Source: Paracentrotus lividus (lineage: Eukaryota; Echinodermata; Echinoidea; Camarodonta; Echinidae). From it: 64,000 nucleotides of DNA. The notes under the pieces are model-generated. The model had not been told where the DNA came from, did no database searches, and was given only the letters and a program-made list of their open reading frames with translations. Shown one piece after another: positions 13,091-25,496 of this stretch. The stretch covers positions 14,391,399 to 14,455,398 of the forward strand of contig CALNVZ010003430.1 of assembly GCA_940671915.1 (NCBI GenBank). Direction: 5' to 3'. The stretch's first letter is position 1. Every line of letters begins with the position of its first letter. The translations under genes and the position numbers were made by a program.

Positions 13091-16000
13091 AGAAAGAGAG
13101 AGTCGAGAGGGAGATCAGGCATAAATTGAGAGGAGCGATATAAAGATAGAGAAAGAGTAACATTAATGCAAAGAGAGAGAGAGAGCTTTTTGGGGGGAGG
13201 GAGAAACAGAGATAGGGATAGAAAATCTGTTTTCCCGACTTAGTAACCACATTGACTTTATCAATTTTTTCGTTTTGCTATTTTTCAAGCAATTATTGTG
13301 ATCGATTACGATCCCTAAAATGACCAAATTGTGATCGAGGTATGCTTTCCAAACCAAAAGCAAAAGTACACAACATCGCGTGAACATTATTGAATCAACG
13401 ATTACACCCTCGCGAAACCACAATACAAGGGACTACAGGACTGAAAACAAAGTGAACCATTAGATTGGTCTTGTTATTTTTCAAGAATTTTTTTACTTGC
13501 AACCACAACGAAATTGTGGGAAAATCGTTATCAATACTTCTTTAGCTTTTGAAAGAGGGATTTCTTTCTTTCGTTTTTTGTTTTGTTTGTTTTTGTTTTT
13601 GTTGGTTTTTTTTCCTCAAACATAATAACTTAGATGCCATAAAGCATAAGGCCCAAATCGTGGGAAACGCCCTCCGATTAAAAAGAAAAAAATACACAAC
13701 ATGTGGTTAAATGAATATTACATCTACCATTATTACACCCTCGTCAAACCACAATTCCAAGGACCTAGTGGTATCATCACGACCGAAAACAAAATAAAAC
13801 GGAAGATTGATCGTATTTTTCCAAGACTTTGACTTATAATCAGGTCACCCGGGTCACTGTTTATCGAGAAATGAAAACCATTGTCACAGACCATTGTTAT
13901 AGAATGTGTATTACTTGCTTTTCGTTTCATTTTCAAGTCGCCTCTTGTGAAAACCTCCATGGGGAAAATTGAACACAATTGAATTAGTTCAAAAGCCACT
14001 TTCAACATGTTCAAAAGGTGTTAAAATTTTAGTTAGGAATTATGCTAGTATCACAGGAAATTTCAGTGGGAATTATTCTATTGTGTGATTCATCTCTGTT
14101 CCGAGAAATAATTAAAGATAACGAGAGTTTAAAATGCCCCACTTTATGAGGGATCAACGATCAAATAAAGCAGGGTGCAGACTGAGGTTAATTTGGTTCA
14201 AACTTTATTTTGTCTCAATTAAGTTGATGCTTTCTACCAATAATTTCATATAGGATCAGTTACAACTAGAGAAACATCTATCTCAATAATGTGGAATTTG
14301 AAGGTCAAAAGTTGAGCTTTATTGTTTTGTTTTGTTTTTTGTTTTTTGTTTTTTTAATGTAATTGCCTGAAAAGTCTAAACAAACTGGACATTTTATGTG
14401 CTTTAATACGTACTTTAATAATGCACTAATTTCGTCATTGTGAAGATGGGGAATAAAGAAAACGATTTTTACGGACATCAAAGTGTATAAAATATTCACA
14501 TTTTGTTTTTCTTTCTTTGAAAATGACTTTATCAATGCATAAATCGAAATCGAATGGAGGTCCTTACTAAACTTTTATCTATATAAGCCTACCATGCACC
14601 CATCTATTTGTATTTGGTTCAGGTCCCCATTCTTTGTCAGTTTCTTTGTTAGTTTGGTAATGACTTTATTTGCCACACACGATCCTTGACTTTGGGCCAA
14701 TAATCCGAGTTAACGCCTGGATATCACGCTAGATGTATAGGTCAAAGGTCAGACCAACATCAAAAGAACTGTGCCCTTTACTCGTCTCTGAGGTATTGAC
14801 AACCACCCCCCCCCCCACTCCCCTACCACCACAACCACCACCCTCCGAAAAAAAAACCGAGGCAAAATTTCTTCTTTCTTCTTCAAATTTTAGAGGAATG
14901 AATGATTTAGGCCTATACATTATTCTGTCATCATGGTCATTGGGAAATGTCATTATATTTCGGATGTCTTTGTATTACAGCGGTGACATTTACAAAACTC
15001 TTCTCTTTTTCGGGGGGGGGGTGAAGTTATCAGGTAAAACAGAATTATAGAAAGAAAAAAAAACTCTTTTACAGAAAAATATTTAAGATTTTCCACGCTT
15101 TAAAGTTTTCATCGCTTATCCTATTCAATTGAGATCATGTGACTATTTGACTGTTACGAAAAAGAAATAATCACACTATTAGAACGCTGAAAAAGAGCCC
15201 GTTCTAGAACTTCAGATATGTTCTGGAAATTGAACACGCTATTTGGGGACGAATTACAAGTTTTTGCAAACGTGATACGCTGAAGGAAATTCCCCTTTCC
15301 CCCTGGCTCTGGAGGTAACATTATTGAACTGGCAAGATATTAAAATTCGCAGTCAAAACATGGGGATATATCGGAAGCTGTCGCGGGGCGTAAAGGGATC
15401 GACCTGCATCGCGTTACACAGAACGTAAACAAGTGATTATGAGTAACACGATTATGAAAGTGTCGCTTCCTTTTACAGTGCATACCCCCTCAGGCACAAT
15501 CCCTTGCCTGTCATAGCTTCTTATGCAGCGATTGAAAGTTGAGACTATTTACTTCAACACATTTTAGCGGTTTTACCCCGTCATGAATATAGGCCTGCTA
15601 CATATCCCTGTGGGTAGATGTCCTGTGTGTAATTGTTCTGTTAATTGCCCTAGTCGAAACGCATTTTACCTTGTTGTAGAGCTCAACTGTATCATATTTG
15701 ACGCAGCCAAAGACTGATGTAGATGGGAGAAGTCTTTGTGAAAGTTGTATCTGTCTGATCAGTTCGTGTTTCGACTTTTATATCTGCGCCATCAATCATG
15801 TCAATAATTATTAACATGTATTTTCATTCAGATGCTCTCTCTAAATTTGTATATTTTAGCGTAGAATCTATGAAACAATAAGTAAGACACGACAGGTTTT
15901 CAGTCGAAAAAGAAAAAAATAACCTATAATCTATAATTCGTGGGAGGGGCGGCTTACACATAATTTGTATAACACTTTTGGCTTTCCTTGATCATCAATA

Positions 16001-16608
16001 GGATGCATTGGGAAAAGTGACGGATCACACAGCAACGTAAAGATTTGAAAAGCGCCCATGTCGTGGCAGCCTGCCAAGAATGCGTTTGAGCTTTTTGGCG
16101 CTCGAATCTTTCGATGGGGATCTAAGCTGGCTAGGATTATTAAGAAATTCTTTATGAAACAGTGCGAGATGACGATGAGTAACATGCGTGATCAATTACT
16201 GATCATAAATGACATTTTAGATTTGGCCAAGTGTTTTCACCCACTGTGTATTGTCTATCATCAATATGGAAGTATCTTGAGTGTTGACTGTTGATGCGAA
16301 TGAAGGGTGCCAGCGTATTTCGACATCGCCGATTTAGAAGAGGAAAGGAAATTAGTAGATGTTTATGCTGGCATTCAAATGCTATTATCGTGATGAGGAA
16401 TATGTAATTGCATTATTTAAAAAAAAAAAAAAAAAAAAAAAAACAAGAATCATGTTCATGCATATGAGACTTGAGGCCAATGTCGAAATGCCAGTTGCTC
16501 GTCATGACATTGAAGATAAAGAAAGTGATTACCACAAATGCAAATGACGATGCATTTCCAAATGTAATAGTATATTTAATTGTTTTTCCATATTGTATCT
16601 CCTTACAG

Positions 16609-17334
16609 GAACTGAAGACGTGGCGGAAAACAAATGACCTGTTCGCCAAGGAACGACAGTACCGTCTCTTGACTGAACTCACACAGAACAAGGATCACCA
16701 ATCCACCAAACCAAAGACCATCGAAGAGGAGAGCGATCTCCAAAAGGCAACGCAACCGGAGAAGATCATCAACAACCACCTTGCAGCTGTAGTCGAGAAA
16801 GACCAACTCAAAGACGCCAATGGTAACTACCCTATCGTGTCCAACCGGGAGCACGATCTGAAAATCCTGAAGAAGCCAAAGACTCTATTTTTACGCGATC
16901 ACCAGAATGAAAGTAGCCATCTTCTTCAGATTCAGAGACAACAACAGCAGCAGTTCGGCAACTGTCGGGACGCCAATTCCCCGATCGCAGGAAGCCTTCC
17001 ATCACCTTGCGCAGCGACACCTACGTCGGCTTCTCTGCCAACCACACCTACAACTGACCCGTTCCGATCGGTGACTTCACCTAGGGAACTTGGCAGCCCC
17101 ATCGCTGTTTCTCCGACCTCGTCCGTTGGAAGTTTGAAGCAGGGAAAGTTTGCACTGCTTCGCAAATATCGCAACTCTGTCGAGGAGAACCTCCACGTTA
17201 CAGTGACCGACGTGACAGTCGGGAACGTGACGGTGGCCATTCGAGAAGGAAACACACCGGCGGGGTTCTTCCGGGAATGTGAATCGCCATCATCTGTATC
17301 TGGCCAGAGCAGCACCGGATGGTGCAGCTCGTAG
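16609..17334 (+). CDS. Pc: Polycomb/CBX chromobox protein, terminal coding exon with C-box
   Basis: This exon encodes the 241 C-terminal residues of a Polycomb-type chromobox protein, which in PRC1 binds H3K27me3 through its chromodomain and RING1 through its C-terminal C-box. The acceptor CTTACAG precedes 16609 in phase 0. The diagnostic part is residues 195-223 of the exon (17191-17277), with VTVTDVT, then TVAIRE, then GFFRE, matching the family pattern VTVTDVT..(L/V)TV.I(K/R)E....GFF(R/K)(E/D). Upstream lie a basic Lys/Arg/Glu segment continuing from the previous exon, RKTNDLFAKER (6-16), a charged region with LKILKKPKTLFLRD (84-97), five glutamines (111-115) and a long Ser/Pro/Thr-rich linker (122-175). 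The stop is TAG at 17332. The C-box is followed by 18 extra Ser-rich residues, more than I recall in vertebrate CBX proteins. HP1-type chromobox is excluded because there is no chromoshadow domain. The paralogue within CBX2/4/6/7/8 cannot be assigned, and a single ancestral-type gene is likely. Confidence 0.88.
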   Translation, partial: ELKTWRKTNDLFAKERQYRLLTELTQNKDHQSTKPKTIEEESDLQKATQPEKIINNHLAAVVEKDQLKDANGNYPIVSNREHDLKILKKPKTLFLRDHQNESSHLLQIQRQQQQQFGNCRDANSPIAGSLPSPCAATPTSASLPTTPTTDPFRSVTSPRELGSPIAVSPTSSVGSLKQGKFALLRKYRNSVEENLHVTVTDVTVGNVTVAIREGNTPAGFFRECESPSSVSGQSSTGWCSS

Positions 17335-19955
17335 TCCAAGGTGAACTGATCATGCAAATGTGCGAGACTTACGATGCGACAGTACGATGTCAGGTAATGA
17401 TCATGAATCGTTTGCCATAAAGGCACTTTCTTAGCTGGTCTCAATAAACGTCTGCCGGAGGTTCGTTGTTCTTACCAGCCTGAACCACATCATTGGTGAA
17501 TCTCTGGTTGCTCGTTCGTGAATTTTGGAAGGCATTCAAATAAATGTCACCAATGCATCTTGACTTTACCGTACAGACAGACCGTGAAGGAAATTTGGAG
17601 CATATGGTTGCTAGAAGGTCGGGAATAAAGGTGCTCTGGGGCAGTATCCCAGGAGATGGTCAAACCTATGTGAGTGCCAACACGTAGTACGTGAGTCTGT
17701 TATTCTACACCGAGAGCGGAAACAACTCCTGCTTTTGAAAGGAAGATGACTATACCGTGCCAAGCAGCTTTAGAATATAAGTAACTTTGTATCCAGGCAC
17801 GATATGGACGGAAATACTATGTAAAAACAGTATGAAATATTGTGTTGTCCTTATGGATTATAACAGAGACCTTCACAGATTAGTTTATTCGTCCAAAACT
17901 ATATATTTGACTGTTTTATATGACATGCTCCGAATTATTTCGTGATTTTTGTACCTTAACCACCTTACATGTACATGAATTATTGACCACATTTTGTCCC
18001 ATGTGAATGTGAATCAATACAATTGTCTTTCTGTGTATTACTTAATATCCCAGTAACTGTCCTCGTAGCACCACAGAAGAAAATGTTCTTCTTTATTTTG
18101 GAAGTAACTGCCACCTTGACCATTATATCATGTATATGGATAATAACCCTTATTGTTTCTTGGTTTCTTAAATATTGTGTTGCTTTCTTCACTTTTCCCC
18201 ATTGTATTGATATATTTACTCATTTCGTTTACTGTACACAGTACCCTAATATTTGATTTATTTTTTAGAATCAATAATGTATGCATGTTGGTGTTCTTTC
18301 AGCACTTTCACATTTGCAGCTCATGGCACCTTTTTATATCCAACCTACACGTATCTGATGCAGTTTCGCACCGTAATTGCTTTATGAGTTTACAAAGGGA
18401 CCATTATTGCAGCTTTTTGTTAGACATCCTGTAATTTTTCGGGGTGTTTTTTTTCTGAAATTTAGTGACATTGTTAGCCTATCCGATATGCGTCGGGCTA
18501 GTGGGCAAACTACAGACGGGCGAGGGCGAAGCCCGAGTCCGTCAGGCGAGGGCGTCAGCCCGAGCTAACGCCCTCGCCCGTCAGTCAGTCTCCTTCGCGC
18601 GACCAGTAACTTGCCCACTAGCCCGGCGCATATCAGATAGGCTATGACATTGTCGGAATATTTCTAATCGTTTTATTGTCTGTCACAAGCGAAAGCTGAA
18701 CCTGTATTTAAAAAAAATGATTCAGCATTGATTACATATTATGAAGTTGTTCTCTGCCCTTTGACTTTTGAAAAACTGTGAATTTTTATTATAAAACAGT
18801 TAAGCATTCCTTGAATTTGTGTATTTTCTTGTGATTAGTATGTATTCTAAATATATATTAATATTTGTTAATGAGGGAATGTTAAAATATATGTATGTTA
18901 AACAGACTAAGTTGACGAGGAATTTAATTTGTAAAGATATGTATCTTTTGGCCATGTCAGTACTTACCAATCATGCCAATGATTCCTTATTGAAAATTAA
19001 TGAATGCATTTTGTATTTTGTCAGTTTGTTGAATATATTTTTTCAACTCTGTTCTGTCATCCTTGTATTTCTGTTCCTCAGTATTATACTTCCATATTCT
19101 CTTTGTCTCATTCTCTCTGTCCTTTTCTCTCTCCTTCTTCTTTCTTTCTTTCTATCATTTTATTGATTTACCTCTCATTCCATTTTGTTTCTTTATTATT
19201 GATTGTGATCTACTCACGGTCATGCATTTTCAAAAGGCTATTAAAAAAAAACATTAAATTTAAATTTTTAGTTCAAAATATAGGGAAAAGTGCCTTTCTT
19301 CGAATTATGAACGAAGTGAAACTTGCGGTGATCTCATGGAGGATAATTATAAATTGCAATAGATACTCTGCGAAAATATAATTATTTGCTGACAGGCAAC
19401 AACAAGAGAAATGATCATTGTTGATAAAGAGAAGAATCGTTTGAGGTTATAACACGTTCGTCTAGATTTTTTGAACGAAAACATTTTTATGTCAGAATGT
19501 GAAGCTTCGAATTAGAAAGTAAAACCTTGGATGTAATGTAAAGTTAGTACGTGATGTACATAAATGTGACACGGTTTTGGAAAGAGAGATAATATTAGCA
19601 ATTGTACAATACGGAGAATGACTGTTTGCTTTGTTAAAAATGTTTTGTAAAGACTGTGGCCACACAAAACAAAAATGCATTGAATGGTTTTTGCGAGGAC
19701 TTGAATCTTGTAGCTTTAAAAACTATTTAGAACAAAGAGTACAAAATTGCAATTTGTTGCAAAAAAAAAAATACTTTGATTTGTGTTCCTGCGAATTTGT
19801 GCTCTTTGTTTTGGTAAAGGTATTTAAAATATAAAAACTTTTTACGATGCTGAACATATTAACGAATGTCTTCGTGCGTGTTCAAAGTTCGTAATGTGTT
19901 CTTGTACAGATTCACTGTTTTAAATATTCGAATAAAGGTTTCGTTTTCATTTTAA
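17335..19955 (+). other. Probable 3' UTR of the Polycomb gene
   Basis: After the stop codon the DNA is T-rich and without coding potential. AATAAA signals occur at 17443-17448, 17623-17628 and 19931-19936. The last is followed by a T/GT-rich stretch and is the best candidate for a distal poly(A) site, which would give a UTR of about 2.6 kb. The earlier signals would give short isoforms. The UTR extent is inferred, because no transcript data are available. Confidence 0.45.
18475..18644. mobile_element. GC-rich foldback element with 9-bp target duplication
   Basis: The 170-bp element starts TAGCCTATC and ends with its complement GATAGGCTA. The inverted repeats extend for about 35 bp with few mismatches (shared core CGGGCTAGTGGGCAA). 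It is flanked on both sides by the identical 9-mer TGACATTGT (18466-18474 and 18645-18653). Inside, GACGGGCGAGGGCG (18515-18528) faces its exact complement at 18569-18582, so the whole element can fold. A 9-bp duplication suits Mutator-like or Foldback-type elements. It lies in the probable Polycomb 3' UTR. Confidence 0.88.
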
Positions 19956-20806
19956 TCATAAGTTGAAAAAAAGCTATCCATGATGTGCATAATTTTAGCA
20001 TTGAATGGGAATGATTTGGTGTAATGGTAAAGTGAAAATAGCAATGCGTGGTAACATTCTGTGTGGTATGAGTCTAATCTTTATCTGAATGTGCTGGCAA
20101 ATTAAAAACAAAAGCAAAATATAAATAAAAAAAATTGAAACCACTATTTTTCTTAACAGATTAATTGACTCAAAATGTTGACTAGTTGTTTGAAGGAATG
20201 AGAGCCTGAACATGCTGACTGATTGTTCAATAATAGGCTGTCTGACTGATTAATAATTTATTGATTGGCTGTCTGGTAGATTGATGAATGTCCTGATTGA
20301 ATCATCTTTGATTGATTGATTGATATGATTGCTTGAGTGAATAACAGATTGATTCAATGATTGGCTTGACTGATTAATTCCATAATTGGCTGACTGAATG
20401 ATATAATTCATTAATCTGTTCTGAGAGATTGTTAGATTGCCCCGATTGAATTAATGTTTGAATTGATTAATCAAAAGCATTAGAGTGGGCTGATGATTGA
20501 TTCAATATTTGGCTGTCTGGTGACTATGATAGACGAAACCGATTAAATTAATGTTTAACTGATTGGTCGATTTTGATTGATTGATTTAATGCATTACAAA
20601 ATTGCTCTATCTTCATTGCGAACTGATTGATTCAATGATCTGGCGTCTGGTAGATTGTAGAATGCATGATAAGAATCATTGATATGATGATTAAAAGCAT
20701 GAATGATTAGCTCTCGATTCAATATTGCTTGTCTGTGGGTGATAGACTGCCCATTAAAATGTTTGACTGATTCATTGATTGTTGATTTATTGATTGATGA
20801 TTCGTT

Positions 20807-21783
20807 CATATCATTCTACTCTATGTAAATGTAATTAACGTATACCAATGTGAGGCATTAAATCGTAATTAAAGTAAGACGCGTCCATTATCTAAGAGGC
20901 CAGACGCCACAAAGTGACGTTGGAAATCACGGCTGAGAAGCCAGCTGAAATCTATACAGCTGGCTGCAATAAATAAATTAGCTACACAAACTCGCGTAAG
21001 AGACTTCCTGCAGTGGAATGGTATTGTCCGTTCGGTTGAGATTCTATCGTGGAGATGAAAAGAAATTGATGAACCTTTTTAATCATGTGTAGTTAATAGA
21101 TTATCTAGACCAGATGGAGGAAATACACATTTGGCAAGCCTTGTAACATTATTGTGCTGAAGTTGTAATCAGAATATGCAATTCATATAAATTGATGCTT
21201 CAAAACAATGACATAAGCTTGTGAACTGGTCACAGTCTTGTGGAAGACGCCGTTCACATGTTCTATGCGATATTGTCATGTGTGATAAGCGTAAATATGA
21301 CTATCGAGTAAAGAACCTCTTAGATATGTTCAAAGTTGAGCAGGAACCTTTTTTTTAATCAATTAAAATGAATGTACCATCTCCGGAAAGCTGAGAATTC
21401 AAGCTTTTAATTGCCCTGCGAACAATAAGCTATAATTATAATAGTATAATGCGGCATCGAGGATCAAAACTATGCAGCGCATGAGCTATTTTGAGTGCAA
21501 AATATACCATATTGTTCAGGAATTTGATCTGACTAGGCTTTCGAATTGACAAAAGTGACAGGACTTTTTTTTCCTTTGCAATAAGTTGTTCCTATTTTTG
21601 AAAAATTCAGACTCTTAGCCTACTTATTCAAAGTGAACATTTCTTTGAAAAGGTAGTTGCTCGCCACAATAAAGAAAATAAAGCGAAAAACTGTCCAAAA
21701 ACAAAAAAAGTCAAAGGGCGCGTTCGCTTTGAGTAGAATGGTAGCGCCCTCTATCTCTTAAGTTTACAACTAGAATTGATATG
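20807..21783 (+). mobile_element. 1-kb inverted-repeat element, copy A
   Basis: The ends are CATATCATTCTA and TAGAATTGATATG, imperfect inverted repeats, possibly with a TA target duplication. The interior shares many phrases, in reverse orientation, with 55389-56402: TAAGACGCGTCCATT-like text near the left end, CTGAGAATTCAAGCTTTTAA, GTGACAGGACTTTTTTT, GGTAGTTGCTCGCCA, GCGTTCGCTTT and TAGCGCCCTCT. Two dispersed copies with the same termini define a repeat family. It has no intact coding region. Confidence 0.75.
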
Positions 21784-21953
21784 ATTTGCTGACTGATTGA
21801 TTCAGTTTGCCTGACTGGTAGATTGATAGATTGCCCGGTTGAATTAATGTTTGACTGATTTATTGAAAGCATGAATGGCAGACTGAATGATTCAATGATT
21901 GGCTGTCTGGTGGATTGATATATTGCCCGATTGAAATGTTTGACTCATTGATT

Positions 21954-23861
21954 CACTGAAAACCTGAACGGGTAGACCGACTAGCTTTAAAGCTAGTCGT
22001 AGTGATGCCCAGACTGACTAGCTTTAAAACTAGTCGGTCACGACGGACTAGCTGTCCTTCAACACAACTCGGTTATTACGGACTAGCTTTAAAACTCGTC
22101 CGTCTCTGCGGACTAGCTTGAAAGCTAGTCCGTCATGACAGACTAGCTTTAAGCTAGTCGGTCACGATAGACTAATTTTAAAGCTCGTCCGTCGTGACCG
22201 ACTAGTTTGACGGCATAAAAGCTAGTCGTAGTGATGCCCAGACTGACGAGCTTTTGAGCAGGACTAGCTTTACGGCTAGTCGGTCATGGTGTAAAAGCTA
22301 GTCCGTCGCGCTTTTCTGCCGCGATGTTATTGCTGCTGTCTTGACAGACTAGCATGACGGACGAGGTTAATAGGCTTCACCAGCTTGTCAGAGACGTCAA
22401 ATCTGAAATATTAGAAGACATTATAAAGATACGATTAAAATATGCATTTTTGCCACAAGAATTTGAGCAAAAAAAAAAAATATATATATATTATGATGAT
22501 ATAAATCAGAAGACAGGAATTAATACAGGAGGCACAATTAGTTAACATTATGGCAATTATCAAATGATAGGGGCACGGGGCCCAAGGGTCGCCGCCATGG
22601 CTTGCATCATCATGACTTTTTGTTGTAGGCCTACCTGCTTTTGCATTTTCGGCGTATACACTTGTCCTTGAGAGCCACTTTAGAATCCCAAAGTCGTGCC
22701 TCTAATCCAATATTCTTTTCTTTCAGATACAAGTAATCTAAAAAAATAGCCCTATACCTTATTATCTAAATTAAATTATCAATCTTTCAATAATTAGAAA
22801 CAATCAAATCTATTCGTTAGATTCGTATGTAAATACACATAATTCATAATATGATTTGGCAAACATAATTTCCTTGTGATATATAGCATATCTATGTTAG
22901 AAAAAAAAACCTATCTGTGAAATGAAACATAAGAAATGAAAAAAGAATACTCACACCACATTCACAGTAAGGAACCGCCTGAATATAAGCAAAATATAAC
23001 TTTACAGGTATAGGCCTAATTAAGTGTGCGTCATGTACAGTTGCTCATTAAGACTTCGAATTCACAATCGATGCTGCAACTAATAGTGATGTCCTTCGGC
23101 AATGCGCATGTTATTCAATAATATATGTACCAACCTTCATATCTCACTCTTCATGTCTGCTAAGCCGGGAATTTTCAGCAATCTATAAGAATTAGTACGG
23201 TTCCATGTTCTATAGTAAACGAAGAATTCAATGCCTGTAATTAAATAAGAACAATATTTCTAACACACTCAAGCACACTTGTCAGCGATTCATTTATTCG
23301 CCTATCTTATAATCTCTCACATTCAACCAAAACAAACCTGTTAGAGAATCTCATATGATCCAATTCTACACATTGTTGCTAAGCGGCACCAGCAATCTGT
23401 AAGAACAATACCGATTCTCGAGTGCTCTAGTACACAAGAGCAGATTAGCCTGATAACTGAGATTGGATAACAATATTTGGAACATCACGTACTCCTGTGA
23501 ATGACAATACCTTGTCACTGATAACTGCTTATGATCTTCGTAAGCTTTAGATTGCAACCAAAACACTTTCACGAAGTATCAGACTTGAGTATGCTCGAAT
23601 AATACAGAGAAGTAGTCTACCAACATAAACGACGTTGCAACTATTTGTATCAAAAGCTAGTCAGTCATCCACCCAGCTACTTTTATCGTCCTAGTCGGTC
23701 CCGTCGACGGACTAGCGTCAAGTTGAGAGACGTAGATTCAGTTGTATGCTAGTCTATCTCGACGGACTAACATTGACAGACTAGCTTTAAAACTAGTCCG
23801 TCTTGACCGACTAGCTTTAAAGCTAGTCGGTCCATTGACGGACGAGGTTAGGTTTTCAGTG
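21954..23861 (+). mobile_element. CTAGTC-arm composite element, copy 1 (1.9 kb)
   Basis: It begins CACTGAAAACCTGAAC and ends with the complement of CACTGAAAACCTAAC. The left arm (to about 22370) and right arm (from about 23645) are made of roughly 20-bp palindromes, variants of GACTAGCTTTAAAGCTAGTC joined by GGTC/CCGTC. The AT-rich core from about 22830 to 23640 matches copy 2 closely in order and wording. TTGATT flanks both ends, but the surrounding satellite is rich in that word, so the duplication is weak evidence. Material at about 22140-22830 is absent from copy 2. No transposase is seen. Confidence 0.82.
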
Positions 23862-24115
23862 TTGATTGATTGATTGATTGATTGATTTATTTATTTATTT
23901 ATTGGTTGATCCATTCATTGGCTGACTGATTGATTCAGTGTGCCTGTCTGGTAAATTGATAGATAGCCCGATTGAAATTTTTGACTCATTGATTGATTTA
24001 TTTATTGATTTATTGACCGATTGATTCATTCATTGACTGATTAAATCATTGATTGGCTGACTTTATAGTTGATGGGCTGTCTGGTAGATTGATAGATCGC
24101 CCGATTGGATCATTG

Positions 24116-24170
<55 letters not shown>

Positions 24171-24842
24171 AATTGATTGATTATTGAATGCCAGATTGAT
24201 TAATTCATTGCTGGCTGACTGATTAAATCAATGATTGGCTAACTTTATGATTCATTGATTCAATGATTGGCTGTCTGGTAGATTGATAGATTGCTTTGAA
24301 TTAATGTTTAACTGATTGGTTGGTTGATTGATTGATGAATTGACTTTTAATTATAATAACAGATTGATTTATTCATTGGCCGACTTATTGATTCAATGAT
24401 TGGCTGACTGACTATTCATTCTTTAAATTAATTTATTCCCTGCCTGACTAATTAATCGATATATTAACTAAGTGAATCAATGACTGATTGAGCGATTAAC
24501 GGATTTATTTATTGTTTGGCTAACTGATTGATTTAATGAGACTGAATGATTGATTAATTGATTGATAGATGGATTTGATGAATGTTTGGTTCAATAATTG
24601 ACTGATTGGTTAACAAATTGAATAATTGGTTAACTGGCTGATTAACTGGTTGCTTGATTGTTGACTTTTGACTGACTGATTGTCATTGTTTATTGAGTGA
24701 GTATCTTATCATGCTTATTGACTAACAAGTACAATGACATTACAAATGATTGAACGATTGTTTGATTGGCTTATTCGTTAACTAATTCATTAATTGATTT
24801 ATATCCTCATCTTACACTTTTCATTTTATCTCTCACACTCTT

Positions 24843-24845
<3 letters not shown>

Positions 24846-24878
<33 letters not shown>
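24846..24878. repeat. (CA)n microsatellite
   Basis: A nearly pure CA dinucleotide run followed by CA-rich text to about 24945. Confidence 0.95.
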
Positions 24879-24882
<4 letters not shown>

Positions 24883-25496
24883 ATACACACATATATTCAT
24901 GCACACCCTCACTCCCCCCCACACCCACACACCACATCCCACATACTCCATATGCATGATATGTATCCTGCATCTGCATTAAATTATTCATAATTCATAA
25001 TTTCAAGACTACCACGTTTACCTTAATGTTTATACCAGCATGACCAGTAACATTACCGTTTGTATCGTATGTATTTTCGTTCGTTATTATTATGTGGGGC
25101 TGACTTTCATTTTGAGTTTTTCCCCCGTCCCAGGTTTATTCGTCATTAAATTTTCATCCACGGATGAAAAATCACTTTTTTTTTAAGTTGGCAGAGAATT
25201 AAGAAACCATGTCCCTCTATAATAACAATTGATATGCCGGGACACTGAAAGTGTACTCCGGTCCGAGAAAAGTTTTTGTTGGAAAAATCAAAGACGCATC
25301 AAAATATATTTGAGGAAAGTATATAGATGGACTACTTATTCTTTTTTTTTTTTTTCTAATTTGATTCAAGAATGGCTGTACCTTTGAGAATATTACTGTA
25401 TGTAAATGAAGTACCTCGAAATAGGAAAATGAAAACAGTTTGATATCAATTGACAAGTAAGTTATGTAATAATTGTATGTTGTGGTTCTGGGTTTA

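Larger units (their letters stand above)
6726..16608 (+). other. 9.9-kb intron of the Polycomb gene
   Basis: This is the intron between the two supported exons, GT at 6726 and AG at 16607-16608. It holds low-complexity DNA: a C-run followed by (CAAA)n near 7041-7120, (TTTG)n near 7950-8130, G-runs near 7573-7590 and 7820-7840, a GA-rich block at 9385-9433, and an A-run at 16421-16442. It also holds a CTCCGCGAC-word repeat at about 10735-10965 and a minus-strand SINE at about 12945-13090. A CpG-richer patch near 9030-9170 contains a YY1/Pho-type AAGATGGC core on the minus strand at 9158-9165. No exon was found inside. Confidence 0.65.
20213..24700. repeat. Degenerate GATTGATT-type satellite, interrupted
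   Basis: Three segments (20213-20806, 21784-21953, 23862-24700) consist of imperfect GATT/TGATTGATT units mixed with recurring longer phrases such as GGCTGTCTGGTAGATTGATA and TTGCCCGATTGAA. The phrases suggest a higher-order repeat. A pure (GATT)n run occurs near 24119-24170. Two mobile elements interrupt the array. No coding sequence is present. Confidence 0.85.

Noticed and set aside
16932-17444. 170-codon minus-strand open frame
   Set aside because: It is the antisense shadow of the Polycomb terminal exon, which has clear C-box homology on the plus strand.
18377-18647. Arg/Ala/Ser-rich frames in a GC-rich stretch
   Set aside because: They lie in the foldback element and reflect its GGCGAGGGCG words.
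21954-22370. Regularly spaced palindromes reminiscent of a CRISPR array
   Set aside because: The spacers are themselves variants of the repeat word, the termini are inverted repeats, and the DNA is clearly eukaryotic.
22589-22620. Strong Kozak-like GCCGCCATGG
   Set aside because: The frame stops after about ten codons and there is no supporting exon structure.
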